Assembly (NCBI RefSeq): GCF_001613345.1
Contig: NZ_BDCE01000028.1
Span: 26,616 to 90,615 of the forward strand
DNA from: Nocardia uniformis NBRC 13702
GTDB taxonomy: Bacteria > Actinomycetota > Actinomycetes > Mycobacteriales > Mycobacteriaceae
Length of the DNA stretch: 64,000 bases
Direction: 5' to 3'
This document shows, one piece after another, positions 1 to 8,788 of this stretch. A program made the translations under genes and the position numbers. The first letter of the stretch is position 1. The number at the start of each line of letters is the position of its first letter. The notes under the pieces were generated by a model, which did no database searches, was not told the DNA's origin, and saw only the letters and a list, made by a program, of their open reading frames with translations.

Positions 1-15
1 CCCAGGATGTGGCGC

Positions 16-592
16 GTGCTCCCCGCGCATGCGGGGATGAGCCCAACCATCTGCGGGTGGGCCTATTCGTGCAGCGGTGCTCCCCGCGCATGCGGGGATG
101 AGCCCGCAGATTGACCCTGAAACGCGAAAAGAGCCCCGTGCTCCCCGCGCATGCGGGGATGAGCCCTCGAGCGTGCAGACGATCCAGCTGACCGTCCCGT
201 GCTCCCCGCGCATGCGGGGATGAGCCCCTGGGGGTCTGGTTATTCCTTGGGCAGGCCCGGTGCTCCCCGCGCATGCGGGGATGAGCCCCACGATGCGTTT
301 ACTCATAGAACCTCCGTAAAGTGCTCCCCGCGCATGCGGGGATGAGCCTCGACAGTGTGGCACCGACCTCGAGATGATCCGGTGCTCCCCGCGCATGCGG
401 GGATGAGCCCACCCTGACGACGTGGGCACGTGCTGTAGCTGAGTGCTCCCCGCGCATGCGGGGATGAGCCCGGCACCCAGCTTCTTCGGGGGCAAGTCGT
501 ACTGTGCTCCCCGCGCATGCGGGGATGAGCCCATCGGGCACGATGGGCTGGACGGAATGCTCAGGTGCTCCCCGCGCATCGGGGATGAGCCG
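16..592 (+). CRISPR. CRISPR array 1, type I-E repeats (10 visible repeats)
   Basis: Ten 29-nt repeats start at 16, 77, 138, 199, 260, 321, 382, 443, 504 and 565, a constant 61-nt period giving 32-nt spacers. Each begins GTGCTCCCCG and ends GGGATGAGCCC; the middle pairs CCCCGC with GCGGGG. The repeat at 321 ends in T instead of C. The last one (565-592) has lost a G in the stem and differs at its end, typical of the leader-distal end, so crRNA reads rightward and the leader lies left of the window. The array may therefore extend beyond position 1. The loop bases (GCAT) differ from those of arrays 2 and 3. Confidence 0.97.
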
Positions 593-621
593 CCACTGCG
601 CCCGTTCAGGTCTCGCCTTCC

Positions 622-772
622 GACATGCTCCCCACGTGTGCGGGGAGCACAACATCTCCACTTGCTCACTGGCGTCCGGGAAGGGCTCAGCCCCGCGCGT
701 GCGGGGAGCACATCACCGCATCCGCCGACCAGATCAGGATGGCGGGCTCAGCCCCGCGCGTGCGGGGAGCAC
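622..772 (-). CRISPR. CRISPR array 2, short, opposite orientation (3 repeats)
   Basis: Three 29-nt repeats at 744-772, 683-711 and 622-650 keep the 61-nt period but are reverse-complemented relative to array 1. On the minus strand they begin GTGCTCCCCGCACGCGCGGG and end CTGAGCCC, closer to array 3 than to array 1. The copy at 622 is degenerate, so this is the leader-distal end and the array faces array 1 tail to tail, with about 30 nt between the terminal repeats. Sequence to the right (773-819) resembles the leader of array 3. Confidence 0.88.
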
Positions 773-819
773 ACTTCCTGAACAGTGTCTTCCTGCTCGA
801 ACATACTGTTTTCATTCAC
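773..819 (-). promoter_or_regulatory. putative leader of array 2
   Basis: Read on the minus strand, the 47 nt before the first repeat start GTGAATGAAAA and end CAGGAAGT. The 48 nt before array 3 start GTGAATGAGAA and end CATGAAGT, with a shared A-rich GACAC/AACAC block in between. Matching spacing from the repeat argues for a common leader rather than chance. Confidence 0.6.
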
Positions 820-1049
820 ATTCCATCGTTCATGGCGTAGTTGTTGCCGAAGTGAACGGCTTCTCAGTGTCTGCTGGCACTTCTCCATCCTGCACACCGT
901 TGCCCGGATTGCGTCGTCTGTATCGGTGGCAAGTCTGCACAACGACTCGGTGGTGGTGTCACTATCGGCTACCGGTGTTGGACCCTTCGTTGCGAGTGGG
1001 CAACGGTCACGCCTTCTCCCTCTGCTAGCGTTTCGGCGTTGGGACAACA

Positions 1050-1140
1050 GTGCTCCCGGCACCATGCCGGGATGAGCCGAGCTCGACGTCGGCACCGCCG
1101 AGCGCGCTATCGAGTTCCCCGCATGCGGCGGGGATTGGGC
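1050..1140 (+). repeat. two orphan degenerate CRISPR repeats
   Basis: 1050-1079 reads GTGCTCCCGGCACC... and ends CCGGGATGAGCCG, a clear decayed copy of the array repeat. 1112-1140 (GAGTTCCCCGCATGCGG...) is weaker but lies 62 nt further on, close to the 61-nt period. Both have the orientation of arrays 1 and 3. They look like the remains of an older array. Confidence 0.55.
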
Positions 1141-1181
1141 TGGCACCGCGTCCCAACCCAAGTGGCAGGTAGCGGTCGTTC

Positions 1182-1276
1182 GGGATGACACACAGCGACT
1201 CGGAACTGCGACTGAGTCACTTCACAGCCCGTGGGCAAGAGCTTGGCAACTGGTATTCCAGTAAGTGTGTCATCCC
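1182..1276. repeat. 12-bp perfect inverted repeat with 71-nt spacer
   Basis: GGGATGACACAC at 1182-1193 is matched exactly by GTGTGTCATCCC at 1265-1276. The spacer has no reading frame of note. It could be a large hairpin, the ends of a tiny miniature element, or chance; no direct flanking duplication was recognised. Confidence 0.35.
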
Positions 1277-1464
1277 TGTGGATCGAAAATGGTCTCCATA
1301 CCGACTGGCCGCCCCGACTCCCTGTTACCTGACGGCTATCATCGACGCTCTCTGAAAATCGCCAATCATCAACAGCTCCACGTCTGCTGAGATATATAGT
1401 GGCCTGGGCGCACCCAGGCCCGAATGAAACCGGATGCGCCCCTTATGGATTACCGCCTCAATGA

Positions 1465-1752
1465 TTGGCGCCGAGGCGACACTTGCGTTCTTTGATGACG
1501 ATTGGAGCACTGCTCGTGAATTCGACTCCGCCTGTGAGGAATGCTGCCGATGACGGGTCGGGCCAGCCGGCGCCCAAGGCGATTCCACCGATCTTCGGGC
1601 TGGGCGTGAGCGCATTGGTTGCGCTGGCGGTCGGTCTCCTGGATGACTGGGGAACGGCATCAGATGTTTTCATCCTCGTGATGGGACTGTTTAGCGGCCA
1701 GCAAGGATGGGGAAGCCGCGCTCAGTCGAGTCGGGCACCAGGACCGGAGTAA
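1465..1752 (+). CDS. hypothetical small membrane protein
   Basis: This 95-aa frame, with an alternative ATG at 1495, has a hydrophobic stretch from about residue 42 (IPPIFGLGVSALVALAVGLL) and a second around VFILVMGLFSG, suggesting one or two membrane segments. No family is recognised and no strong ribosome-binding site precedes either start. It lies upstream of cas3 in the same direction but 176 nt away, so it is not clearly part of the cas operon. It may be a real small gene or an incidental open frame. Confidence 0.3.
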   Translation: MAPRRHLRSLMTIGALLVNSTPPVRNAADDGSGQPAPKAIPPIFGLGVSALVALAVGLLDDWGTASDVFILVMGLFSGQQGWGSRAQSSRAPGPE

Positions 1753-1928
1753 CGCGCAGACCCATATCGGAGATGCACCGGCTAGTGGTGGGTCTTTGGG
1801 TTCGATCCTGCGGTAGTTCGTGCAATGCCTTCGAGGGGTCGGATCGGATTGGCGAACCTGTCGGTGGGGCTCGATATGCTGCCGAAGCCAATGATACTTA
1901 CGATCTTAATATTCGAGATGTAGGTTAA
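1753..1928 (+). promoter_or_regulatory. upstream region of the cas operon
   Basis: This 176-nt stretch precedes cas3 and becomes AT-richer just before the start (ACTTACGATCTTAATATTCG around 1896-1915). It is the only candidate promoter region for the eight-gene operon, since all later junctions overlap. The ribosome-binding site before cas3 is weak (TAGGTTAA directly before the ATG). No operator was recognised. Confidence 0.35.
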
Positions 1929-4667
1929 ATGCTTTCTCCTGCAACGCGTTCCGCGTGGGCTAAGAGCGACCGTGAGGGCGGGAGCCTGTCTGTGGCGCGG
2001 CATCTACTCGACTCCGTCGCCGTAGCTGGGCTGCTATGGGATCAATGGTTACCTAAGAGGACTCAGCAGTTGGTTTCGGCTGCTCTACCTCGAGGGCTCG
2101 AAGACGGGCGGCTATTGCTGCGGTGGTTGGCTGGGGTGCACGACATCGGCAAAATCAGCCGGGCTTTTGCCTGTCAGGTACCGGATTTAGCGGACAGAAT
2201 GCATGCGAAGGGGCTGACGTTCTCTGGTGTGCCGGCGAATCGAAAGGCGTTGCCGCACGGCCTTGCTGGTCAGGTTGCGGTGGATCGATTCTTGGAGCAG
2301 CACGGGTGGAGTCAGCCGGTTGCGCGGACGTATTCCATTGTTGTGGCCAGTCACCACGGAGTGCCGCCGACGCGGCAGGAGTCTCGTGACGCGCCTCGTC
2401 GTAAAGGGCTACTCGGTGACGGTGCGTGGGACCGTTCTCGGGAGGAATTGCTCGACCATGTCACCGAATTTGTTGGCGCACGGGAGCGTTTGCAGGAGTG
2501 GAGCCGGGCTCCGTTGCCGGTCCCGGTGCAGGTGCTGCTAACCGCAGCGGCGATCGTGACCGATTGGATTGCCAGCAACCAAGATCTGTTCCCGCTCGAC
2601 AGCGACCGGGATTCGGAGAAAGTGGCGGTGGAGGCATGGAAGCTGTTGGGACTGCCAGCACCCTGGCGGCCGTCGCCGGACACCGACGGTGAGGACCTGT
2701 TCCGAAAGCGTTTCGATCTCGCGGCGGACACGAAAATCCGTCCGTTGCAGGCGGAATGCGTGCGGTTGGCGGAGTCGCTCGACGAACCAGGGCTAATGAT
2801 TGTTGAAGCGCCGATGGGAGAGGGTAAGACCGAGGCCGCGTTGCTCGCCGCGGAAGTACTGGCTCGCAGGTTCGGGGTGGGCGGGGTATTCGTGGCATTG
2901 CCGACTATGGCGACGTCGAACGCCATGTTCGACCGGGTACACGAGTGGGCGGAGAACCTGCCCGACACCGCGGGCAGCATGTTCTTGGCGCATGGCAAAG
3001 CGGCCTTGAACGACACATTCAACCAGTTGCGGCGCAAGGGATTCGCCTCGATCGGCATCGACTGCGGTCACCAAGACGTCATCGCGCACAGTTGGTACGT
3101 CGGGAAGAAAGGCCCGCTCGCCAACATCGTGGTCGGCACAATCGACCAGGTGCTGCGCGCGAGCTTGAAGACCCGGCACGTCATGCTGCGGCACTTGGCG
3201 CTGGCCAACAAGGTAGTCGTTATCGACGAGGTCCACGCCGCTGACAGCTATATGTCGACCTATCTCGAGCGTTGCCTGGAATGGCTGGGCGCCTACCGGG
3301 TGCCGGTGGTGTTGATGTCAGCGACATTACCTCCTGCGCAACGGCTTTCGCTGCTTCAGGCGTACCAACGTGGCGTGAACGGCACCGAAGCGGGCATGGA
3401 CGACATAGCAGTACGTGACATCTACCCCTGCGTGACCGTATGGCCGTCCAGCGTCGACGCCGAACCTATCGCGCCTTCGGGGCGGGCGACCGATGTGCGG
3501 ATCGAGCATCTCGGTGACGAGATTGCCGACGTTTTATCGGTGCTGGAGGATGCGCTGCCCGAGGGTGGGGTCGTCGGCATCGTGTGCAACACGGTCGCAC
3601 GGGCACAGGAGCTGTTCGAAGCGCTCCGTAGCAGCGGCAGATTCGATTCCAACGACGAATTGCTGCTTCTGCATTCACGATTCGTCGCTCCGCACCGTGC
3701 CGAGCGGGAGAAGCGACTGCGCGCGCTGCTGGGTCCGCCGGGCAAGGCGGACCGGCCGAAACGTTTTATTGTCGTCGGTACCCAGGTTATCGAGCAGTCA
3801 CTCGATATCGATGTCGACCTGTTGATCACAGATCTGGCCCCGATCGACCTTCTCCTGCAACGCGTCGGTCGCCTGCATCGACATCTTCGGGACTCCCGCC
3901 CGGCCCGAGTCGTGTCCGCTCGGTGCCTGATCCGGGGAGCCGACTGGTCGGGTGCGGTGCCCGTCCCGGTCGTCGGGTCGGTGGCGGTGTATCAGGCGGC
4001 ACGGCTACTGCGGGCAGCAGCCGTGCTCGACCGCAGATCAGGCGGACAGATCCAGATCCCCGGCGATGTGCCGGCATTGGTCGCCGACGGCTACGCGGAA
4101 TCCTTCGTAGCGCCCGAGGGGTGGGAGTCGGAGGTAGAGGCCGCAGAGCGGACATGGGCGGCATTCGAGTCCGAGCAGCGGGTTTCTGCCGGTACCTACC
4201 TGCTCGGGCGTCCGTTCGGGGAGTCGGCGAGCCTGCGGGGCTGGCTGACCGCCGCGGCGCCGGATGTCGATGGTGCGGGTGGTCAAGCCCAAGTCCGCGA
4301 TGGCGAGGACACGATCGAGGCGATCGTGGTGCGTCGCGACGGTGATGACGTGTATGTGCTCGACGAGGTGGCCGACTACGGCGGTCGACTCGTCCCCACC
4401 GAAGGGCCGCCGCCGTCGCGATTGGCAAAAGCACTGGCGGGCTGCACGATCCGCCTGCCCGCTGCGCTGACCCGGTACGGCCGGATGGACGCTGTGCTCG
4501 ACACGCTGGAGAAGAACTGGTACCCGGGCTGGCAGCAGTCGCATTGGCTCGCCGGTGAACTCGTCCTCGAGCTCGACACCAGTGGGTCGGCGATCGTCGC
4601 CGGACACCGGCTGCACTACGACACCGTTCTCGGATTGCGGATCGAGCGGATGGAGACACCTCAATGA
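1929..4667 (+). CDS. cas3: CRISPR-associated helicase/nuclease Cas3 (type I-E)
   Basis: Cas3 is recruited by Cascade to the R-loop and degrades target DNA 3'-to-5' using an HD nuclease and an SF2 helicase. Both are present in this 912-aa protein: HD motif HDIGK at residues 71-75, SHHG near 141-144, Walker A box EAPMGEGKTE near 293-302, DEVH at 433-436, SATLP at 464-468, and a C-terminal helicase part with a QSLDID/QRVGRLHRH arginine-finger region. Length is normal for a fused HD-helicase Cas3. The stop overlaps the casA start by 4 nt, so it heads the operon. All key residues look intact. Confidence 0.97.
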   Translation: MLSPATRSAWAKSDREGGSLSVARHLLDSVAVAGLLWDQWLPKRTQQLVSAALPRGLEDGRLLLRWLAGVHDIGKISRAFACQVPDLADRMHAKGLTFSGVPANRKALPHGLAGQVAVDRFLEQHGWSQPVARTYSIVVASHHGVPPTRQESRDAPRRKGLLGDGAWDRSREELLDHVTEFVGARERLQEWSRAPLPVPVQVLLTAAAIVTDWIASNQDLFPLDSDRDSEKVAVEAWKLLGLPAPWRPSPDTDGEDLFRKRFDLAADTKIRPLQAECVRLAESLDEPGLMIVEAPMGEGKTEAALLAAEVLARRFGVGGVFVALPTMATSNAMFDRVHEWAENLPDTAGSMFLAHGKAALNDTFNQLRRKGFASIGIDCGHQDVIAHSWYVGKKGPLANIVVGTIDQVLRASLKTRHVMLRHLALANKVVVIDEVHAADSYMSTYLERCLEWLGAYRVPVVLMSATLPPAQRLSLLQAYQRGVNGTEAGMDDIAVRDIYPCVTVWPSSVDAEPIAPSGRATDVRIEHLGDEIADVLSVLEDALPEGGVVGIVCNTVARAQELFEALRSSGRFDSNDELLLLHSRFVAPHRAEREKRLRALLGPPGKADRPKRFIVVGTQVIEQSLDIDVDLLITDLAPIDLLLQRVGRLHRHLRDSRPARVVSARCLIRGADWSGAVPVPVVGSVAVYQAARLLRAAAVLDRRSGGQIQIPGDVPALVADGYAESFVAPEGWESEVEAAERTWAAFESEQRVSAGTYLLGRPFGESASLRGWLTAAAPDVDGAGGQAQVRDGEDTIEAIVVRRDGDDVYVLDEVADYGGRLVPTEGPPPSRLAKALAGCTIRLPAALTRYGRMDAVLDTLEKNWYPGWQQSHWLAGELVLELDTSGSAIVAGHRLHYDTVLGLRIERMETPQ

Positions 4668-6295
4668 CCGCCCCCGGCACCGACTTCGACCTTGTCGACG
4701 ATCCCTGGATCCTGGCCTTGGACACCGCAGGCAAACCCTGCACGCTGACTCTGCGGGGAGCCCTGCACCGCGCAGACGAAATATCGACTCTCACAGGCGA
4801 AGTGCCCACACAGGTGTTCGCGATCTTGCGACTGCTGCTGGCGGTGCTGCGGCGCAGCATCCACGAGCGGACGGAACCGACCTATGAGATCTGGAGTGGT
4901 CTGTGGACCAGCGACACTTTGCCCATCGCGGAGATCGACGACTATCTCGGCAAGCATGCTGGGCGTTTCCGGCTGTTCGATCCAGATGCTCCGTTCTTTC
5001 AGGTCGCCGGGTTGCGGTCGGATAAGGACGCGGTCAGCTCGCTCGACCGGTTGATCGCCGATGTACCCAACGGGGAGAAGTACTTCACGACACGCGCCGG
5101 TGCGAGTATCGACCGTATCGGTTTCGCCGAAGCAGCACGATGGCTGGTGCACGCGCAGGCGTTCGATCCGTCCGGGATCAAGACCGGCGCGGTTGGGGAC
5201 CGTCGGGTCAAGGGCGGCAAGGGATATCCGATCGGTGTGGCTTGGACCGGCAACCTCGGCGGCGTGTTCCTGGAAGGTACGACCCTGCGGGAAACATTGC
5301 TGCTGAACCTGGTGCTGCGCGATATCAACAGCGAACGGTTCAGCATCGACGACCGGCCCGCCTGGGAACGCGACCCCACCGGCCCAGGAGCAGTCGAGGG
5401 CCGACGACCGGCCGGTCCTGCGGACCTGTGCACCTGGCAGAGCCGACGAATCCGACTGGTACACAACCAAACCGAAGTCACCGGTGTGGTGTTGTGCAAC
5501 GGTGACGCGCTCGAGCCATTCAACTGGCAGCACCTCGAGCCGATGACGGGCTGGCGATACAGCGAGATCCAATCCAAGAAGGCCCGCGAGACCCGGCACT
5601 ACCCGATAACTCACGATCCCGAACGTGGGCTATGGCGAGGGTTCACCTCGCTGGTCCGCCAAATCGGCAATACCGGCAGCACCGAGGGCAGGCCGATCGC
5701 GCCCGCGTTACTGGAGTGGGCCTGCTACCTCATCGACGAAGGCGTACTGAACGAAGCGCATCCGATGCGGTTGCACGCGATCGGGATGCAGTACGTCAAC
5801 AACCAATCGGTCGTCGGCGACATCGTCGACGACACCCTCGGGTTCCGAGCGGCACTGCTGGCCAGCAACCCGGACCTGCGCGTCACCGCCATCGATGCAG
5901 TACAGGTCTCCGACAGCGCTGTCGACACCTTGGGGGCATTGGCCGCGAACCTTGCACTAGCCGCCGGAGGTGTGCCGGACGGTGCGCGACGTCGTGCCCG
6001 CGAACATGGATTCTTCGCTCTGGAACACCCGTACCGGCAGTGGCTCGCCGCGCTCCTCCCGGAAGGCAATACCGAAACCTACGGCCAACACTGGCAGCGG
6101 CAAGTCCGGCAGGTCATCGAAACCATCGGCACCGACCTGATCGAATCGGCAGGACGACCCGCGCACCTCGGACGCGTGGTCGGTGAACGGTATCTCGACG
6201 CCAGCCTCGCCTCGATCTGGTTCTACGGCCGTCTGAAGAAACTGCTCCCGGCCGCCTACCTGGGCGGCACCGAGCGAGGAAGGAACATCGCGTGA
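4664..6295 (+). CDS. casA: Cascade large subunit CasA/Cse1 (Cas8e)
   Basis: This 543-aa protein has the length and position of the type I-E large subunit, which recognises the PAM, destabilises target DNA and recruits Cas3. The N-terminus (FDLVDDPWILALD) and the segment ending DDRPAWERDP are typical of the Cse1 family. It overlaps cas3 (ATGA) and casB (GTGA), so translation is coupled on both sides. The assignment rests on family resemblance plus operon position, as Cse1 proteins diverge strongly. Confidence 0.93.
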   Translation: MTAPGTDFDLVDDPWILALDTAGKPCTLTLRGALHRADEISTLTGEVPTQVFAILRLLLAVLRRSIHERTEPTYEIWSGLWTSDTLPIAEIDDYLGKHAGRFRLFDPDAPFFQVAGLRSDKDAVSSLDRLIADVPNGEKYFTTRAGASIDRIGFAEAARWLVHAQAFDPSGIKTGAVGDRRVKGGKGYPIGVAWTGNLGGVFLEGTTLRETLLLNLVLRDINSERFSIDDRPAWERDPTGPGAVEGRRPAGPADLCTWQSRRIRLVHNQTEVTGVVLCNGDALEPFNWQHLEPMTGWRYSEIQSKKARETRHYPITHDPERGLWRGFTSLVRQIGNTGSTEGRPIAPALLEWACYLIDEGVLNEAHPMRLHAIGMQYVNNQSVVGDIVDDTLGFRAALLASNPDLRVTAIDAVQVSDSAVDTLGALAANLALAAGGVPDGARRRAREHGFFALEHPYRQWLAALLPEGNTETYGQHWQRQVRQVIETIGTDLIESAGRPAHLGRVVGERYLDASLASIWFYGRLKKLLPAAYLGGTERGRNIA

Positions 6296-6951
6296 ACACG
6301 GTGAAGAAGGACTATCGCGAGATGGACCGAGCACTAGCGGAGCATGTCACCCAACGAGTATCGCGCCTGCAATCGAGCTATAAGCGCAACGACGCCGACG
6401 CGGTCGCGGCCATCGCACGCCTGCGGCGCGGCGTCGGACACCCCGCCGGGAGCCTGATGGACCTCTGGGACCTGACCTTCGACAAGCTTCCCGAGATCCT
6501 GTCGGACCAGTCGAGCTTTTCCTTCGCAGAGCGCGACGGTGCGCCGACAGCATGGGAGCAAGCCGCCCACGACGCGATCACCCTGCATGCCTGGCACCAG
6601 CAATCCAAGTCCGAGCCCATGCACCAGCGCGGCGCGACTTTCGGTGGCGCGCTCCGCACTCTCGGCTATCGAACATCGGAAGATGCGGTCCACCGACGAT
6701 TTCAGGCTCTGGGCGCCAGCGATCGCCACGAGGCCCGACTGGTCCTGCTACGCGGGCTGATCAGCCAATTGCGGGCCCACACCATCGCGCTCGACTACGC
6801 GAGCTTGGCGCGTGATCTGCGCCAGCTCGATCACGGCACCTCCACCGATCAGGTTCTGCTGCGCTGGGGGCGCGACTACCACCTGACCAAGCCCGACGGC
6901 ACCGACCCCGGCGACGCGGACACCACCCCAGTGAAAGGCGTAGACCAGTGA
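6292..6951 (+). CDS. casB: Cascade small subunit CasB/Cse2 (Cas11e)
   Basis: A 219-aa basic protein with a GTG start overlapping the casA stop. Cse2 forms a dimer along the Cascade belly and stabilises the R-loop. Features fitting the family are the arginine-rich helices (AIARLRRGVGHPAG near residues 40-53), the conserved G-T-F-G-G-A-L-R-T-L-G segment and a C-terminal region about L-R-W-G-R-D-Y-H. Position between casA and cas7 confirms the call. Its stop overlaps the next GTG. Confidence 0.92.
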   Translation: MNTVKKDYREMDRALAEHVTQRVSRLQSSYKRNDADAVAAIARLRRGVGHPAGSLMDLWDLTFDKLPEILSDQSSFSFAERDGAPTAWEQAAHDAITLHAWHQQSKSEPMHQRGATFGGALRTLGYRTSEDAVHRRFQALGASDRHEARLVLLRGLISQLRAHTIALDYASLARDLRQLDHGTSTDQVLLRWGRDYHLTKPDGTDPGDADTTPVKGVDQ

Positions 6952-8078
6952 CCCGATTGTTCGTCGACGTGCACATCCTGCAAACAGTGCCACCGAGCAA
7001 CATCAACCGTGACGACACTGGAAGCCCGAAAAGCGCTGTATACGGTGGAGTTCCACGAGCGAGAGTGTCGAGTCAGGCGTGGAAACGCGCCACCCGGCAG
7101 ATGTTTCGGGAATTGCTCGATCCAACCTCCTTGGGTGTACGGACCAAACGCGTCGTCGAGCTGATCGCCGCGCGCATCACCGAACTGAACCCGGAGATCA
7201 CCGAACCGGAATCGCTTGCCGCGCAGGCACTGAAAGCCGCCGGGATCGAGCTGGAGAAGCCGAAACGCGCCAAGAAGGGTGAATCAGCACCTGAGGAAGC
7301 CGAACAGGCGAAGTACCTGCTGTTCCTGAGCGCCTCACAGATCGACCGCCTGGCAGTCCTGGCCATCGCGGCGGCGGGCACCGACACCGCGATCGACAAG
7401 TCCGCGGCCCGCGCCGCCGCGCACTCCGCGAACAGTGTCGATGTCGCCTTGTTCGGGCGTATGGTGGCCGACGCAGCCGATCTCAACGTGGACGCTGCCG
7501 CGCAGGTGGCACACGCGATCAGCGTGCATGCGGTGAACAACGAGTTCGACTACTACACCGCAGTCGACGACCGGGCTCCGGACAACAACTCCGGCGCTGG
7601 GATGCTCGGCTACGTGGAATTCAATTCTTCCACCCTCTACCGGTACGCCACTGTCAGCGTGAAAGCGTTGCGCGACAACCTCGGTGACGACACCGCAACT
7701 CTCCGCGCGATCGAGGTGTTTCTGACCGCCTTCGTCAAAAGCATGCCGACCGGCAAGCAGAACACCTTCGCTAACCGCACACTCCCAGAAGCCGTTCTGG
7801 TCAGCGTGCGTACCGATCAGCCCGTGAACCTGGTGGGCGCGTTCGAAGAACCGGTCAACGCAGCGGGTGCCGCTCGCGCCACCGCCGCCGCCAAAGCTCT
7901 CGCCACGACCCTGCAGGCGGTCGAGAAGGGTTATGGGGACGGCTCCACCGAGAATTTCGTGGTCGCGATCGGCGACGGGGCGCAGGAACTGACGGCACTC
8001 GGCGATCCGATGCCATTCGTGGAGGTGGTCGCCCGGGTCGGATCGAAGGTCGAGGCGGCACTCGGTGGACGGCCGTGA
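6948..8078 (+). CDS. cas7: Cascade backbone subunit Cas7e (CasC/Cse4)
   Basis: Cas7 makes the six-subunit filament that binds the crRNA spacer. The 376-aa product starts MTRLFVDVHILQTVPPSNIN, a hallmark N-terminus of the type I-E Cse4/CasC family, followed by R-VSSQAWKRATR, and ends with the ANRTLPEAVLVSVRTDQP segment also seen in this family. The GTG start overlaps casB and the stop overlaps cas5. Length matches the family (about 350-380 aa). Confidence 0.96.
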   Translation: MTRLFVDVHILQTVPPSNINRDDTGSPKSAVYGGVPRARVSSQAWKRATRQMFRELLDPTSLGVRTKRVVELIAARITELNPEITEPESLAAQALKAAGIELEKPKRAKKGESAPEEAEQAKYLLFLSASQIDRLAVLAIAAAGTDTAIDKSAARAAAHSANSVDVALFGRMVADAADLNVDAAAQVAHAISVHAVNNEFDYYTAVDDRAPDNNSGAGMLGYVEFNSSTLYRYATVSVKALRDNLGDDTATLRAIEVFLTAFVKSMPTGKQNTFANRTLPEAVLVSVRTDQPVNLVGAFEEPVNAAGAARATAAAKALATTLQAVEKGYGDGSTENFVVAIGDGAQELTALGDPMPFVEVVARVGSKVEAALGGRP

Positions 8079-8788
8079 GTGTCCTGCTGCTGAAACTTGC
8101 CGCGCCCCTGCAATCGTGGGGTGTGTCGAGTCGGTTCGCGCGACGAGAGACCCAACAGTATCCGTCCAAGAGCGGAATCATCGGCCTGATCTCCTCAGCG
8201 AAGGGTCGGCGCCGGACCGACCCGATCGAGGACACATTGCGGGATCTGCGATTCGGGGTGCGTATCGACCAGCCCGGCAGGCTGATTCGGGATTTCCAGG
8301 TGGCGCTCAGCCTGGACGGTCGCACCCAATACCCGCTGTCGCAGCGGTACTACCTGGCGGACGCGAAATTCGTCGCTGGCATCGAAGGCGAGACGAGCCT
8401 GCTCGAAGGTATCCGAGACACGTTGGTGCGCCCGGAGTTTCCGCTCTACCTCGGTCGGCGTTCCTGTCCGGTGACCGAATCGCTCGTACTGGACCAGATC
8501 CGGGACGAGCCCCTGCCGCAGGCGTTGAAAGACCCCACTACTTGGCAGGCCGCCACCTGGTATCGCAAGAAGCAACCCACGGTCGTACATCTACCGATCT
8601 TCCGCGATCACGCAGAAGACGACACCGTCGACGCCCTCACCGAGCAAGTCCGTGACGTGCCGCTCGATTTCAACCCGGCGCGGCGCGAATACGGGTGGCG
8701 CACCGTGATCACCGATCACATCGAGGTTCACAATCCCGAGGGTCGCGACCTCGCCCATGATCCGTTCGCAGCCTTTGGGGGCGACTGA
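8075..8788 (+). CDS. cas5: Cascade subunit Cas5e (CasD), 5'-handle binding
   Basis: A 237-aa RAMP protein that caps the 5' handle of the crRNA. The start SVLLLKLAAPLQSWGVSSRF and the following PSKSGIIGLISSAKG motif are typical for Cas5e. A glycine-rich stretch is replaced near the C-terminus by REYGWRTVITDHIEVHNP. A GTG start overlaps cas7 by 4 nt; the stop TGA shares its last base with the cas6 ATG. No missing parts seen. Confidence 0.95.
   Translation: MSVLLLKLAAPLQSWGVSSRFARRETQQYPSKSGIIGLISSAKGRRRTDPIEDTLRDLRFGVRIDQPGRLIRDFQVALSLDGRTQYPLSQRYYLADAKFVAGIEGETSLLEGIRDTLVRPEFPLYLGRRSCPVTESLVLDQIRDEPLPQALKDPTTWQAATWYRKKQPTVVHLPIFRDHAEDDTVDALTEQVRDVPLDFNPARREYGWRTVITDHIEVHNPEGRDLAHDPFAAFGGD

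Larger units (their letters stand above)
820..1464. other. non-coding stretch between array 2 and the small ORF before cas3
   Basis: I see no convincing gene here. It holds the two degenerate CRISPR-like repeats at 1050-1140 and a 12-bp inverted repeat at 1182-1193/1265-1276, listed separately. Short reading frames on both strands lack ribosome-binding sites and third-position GC bias. Confidence 0.5.

Noticed and set aside
299..781. open frames on both strands with HPRMRGEH / LPAHAGMSP repeats
   Set aside because: Same reason: array 1 and 2 repeats read as protein.
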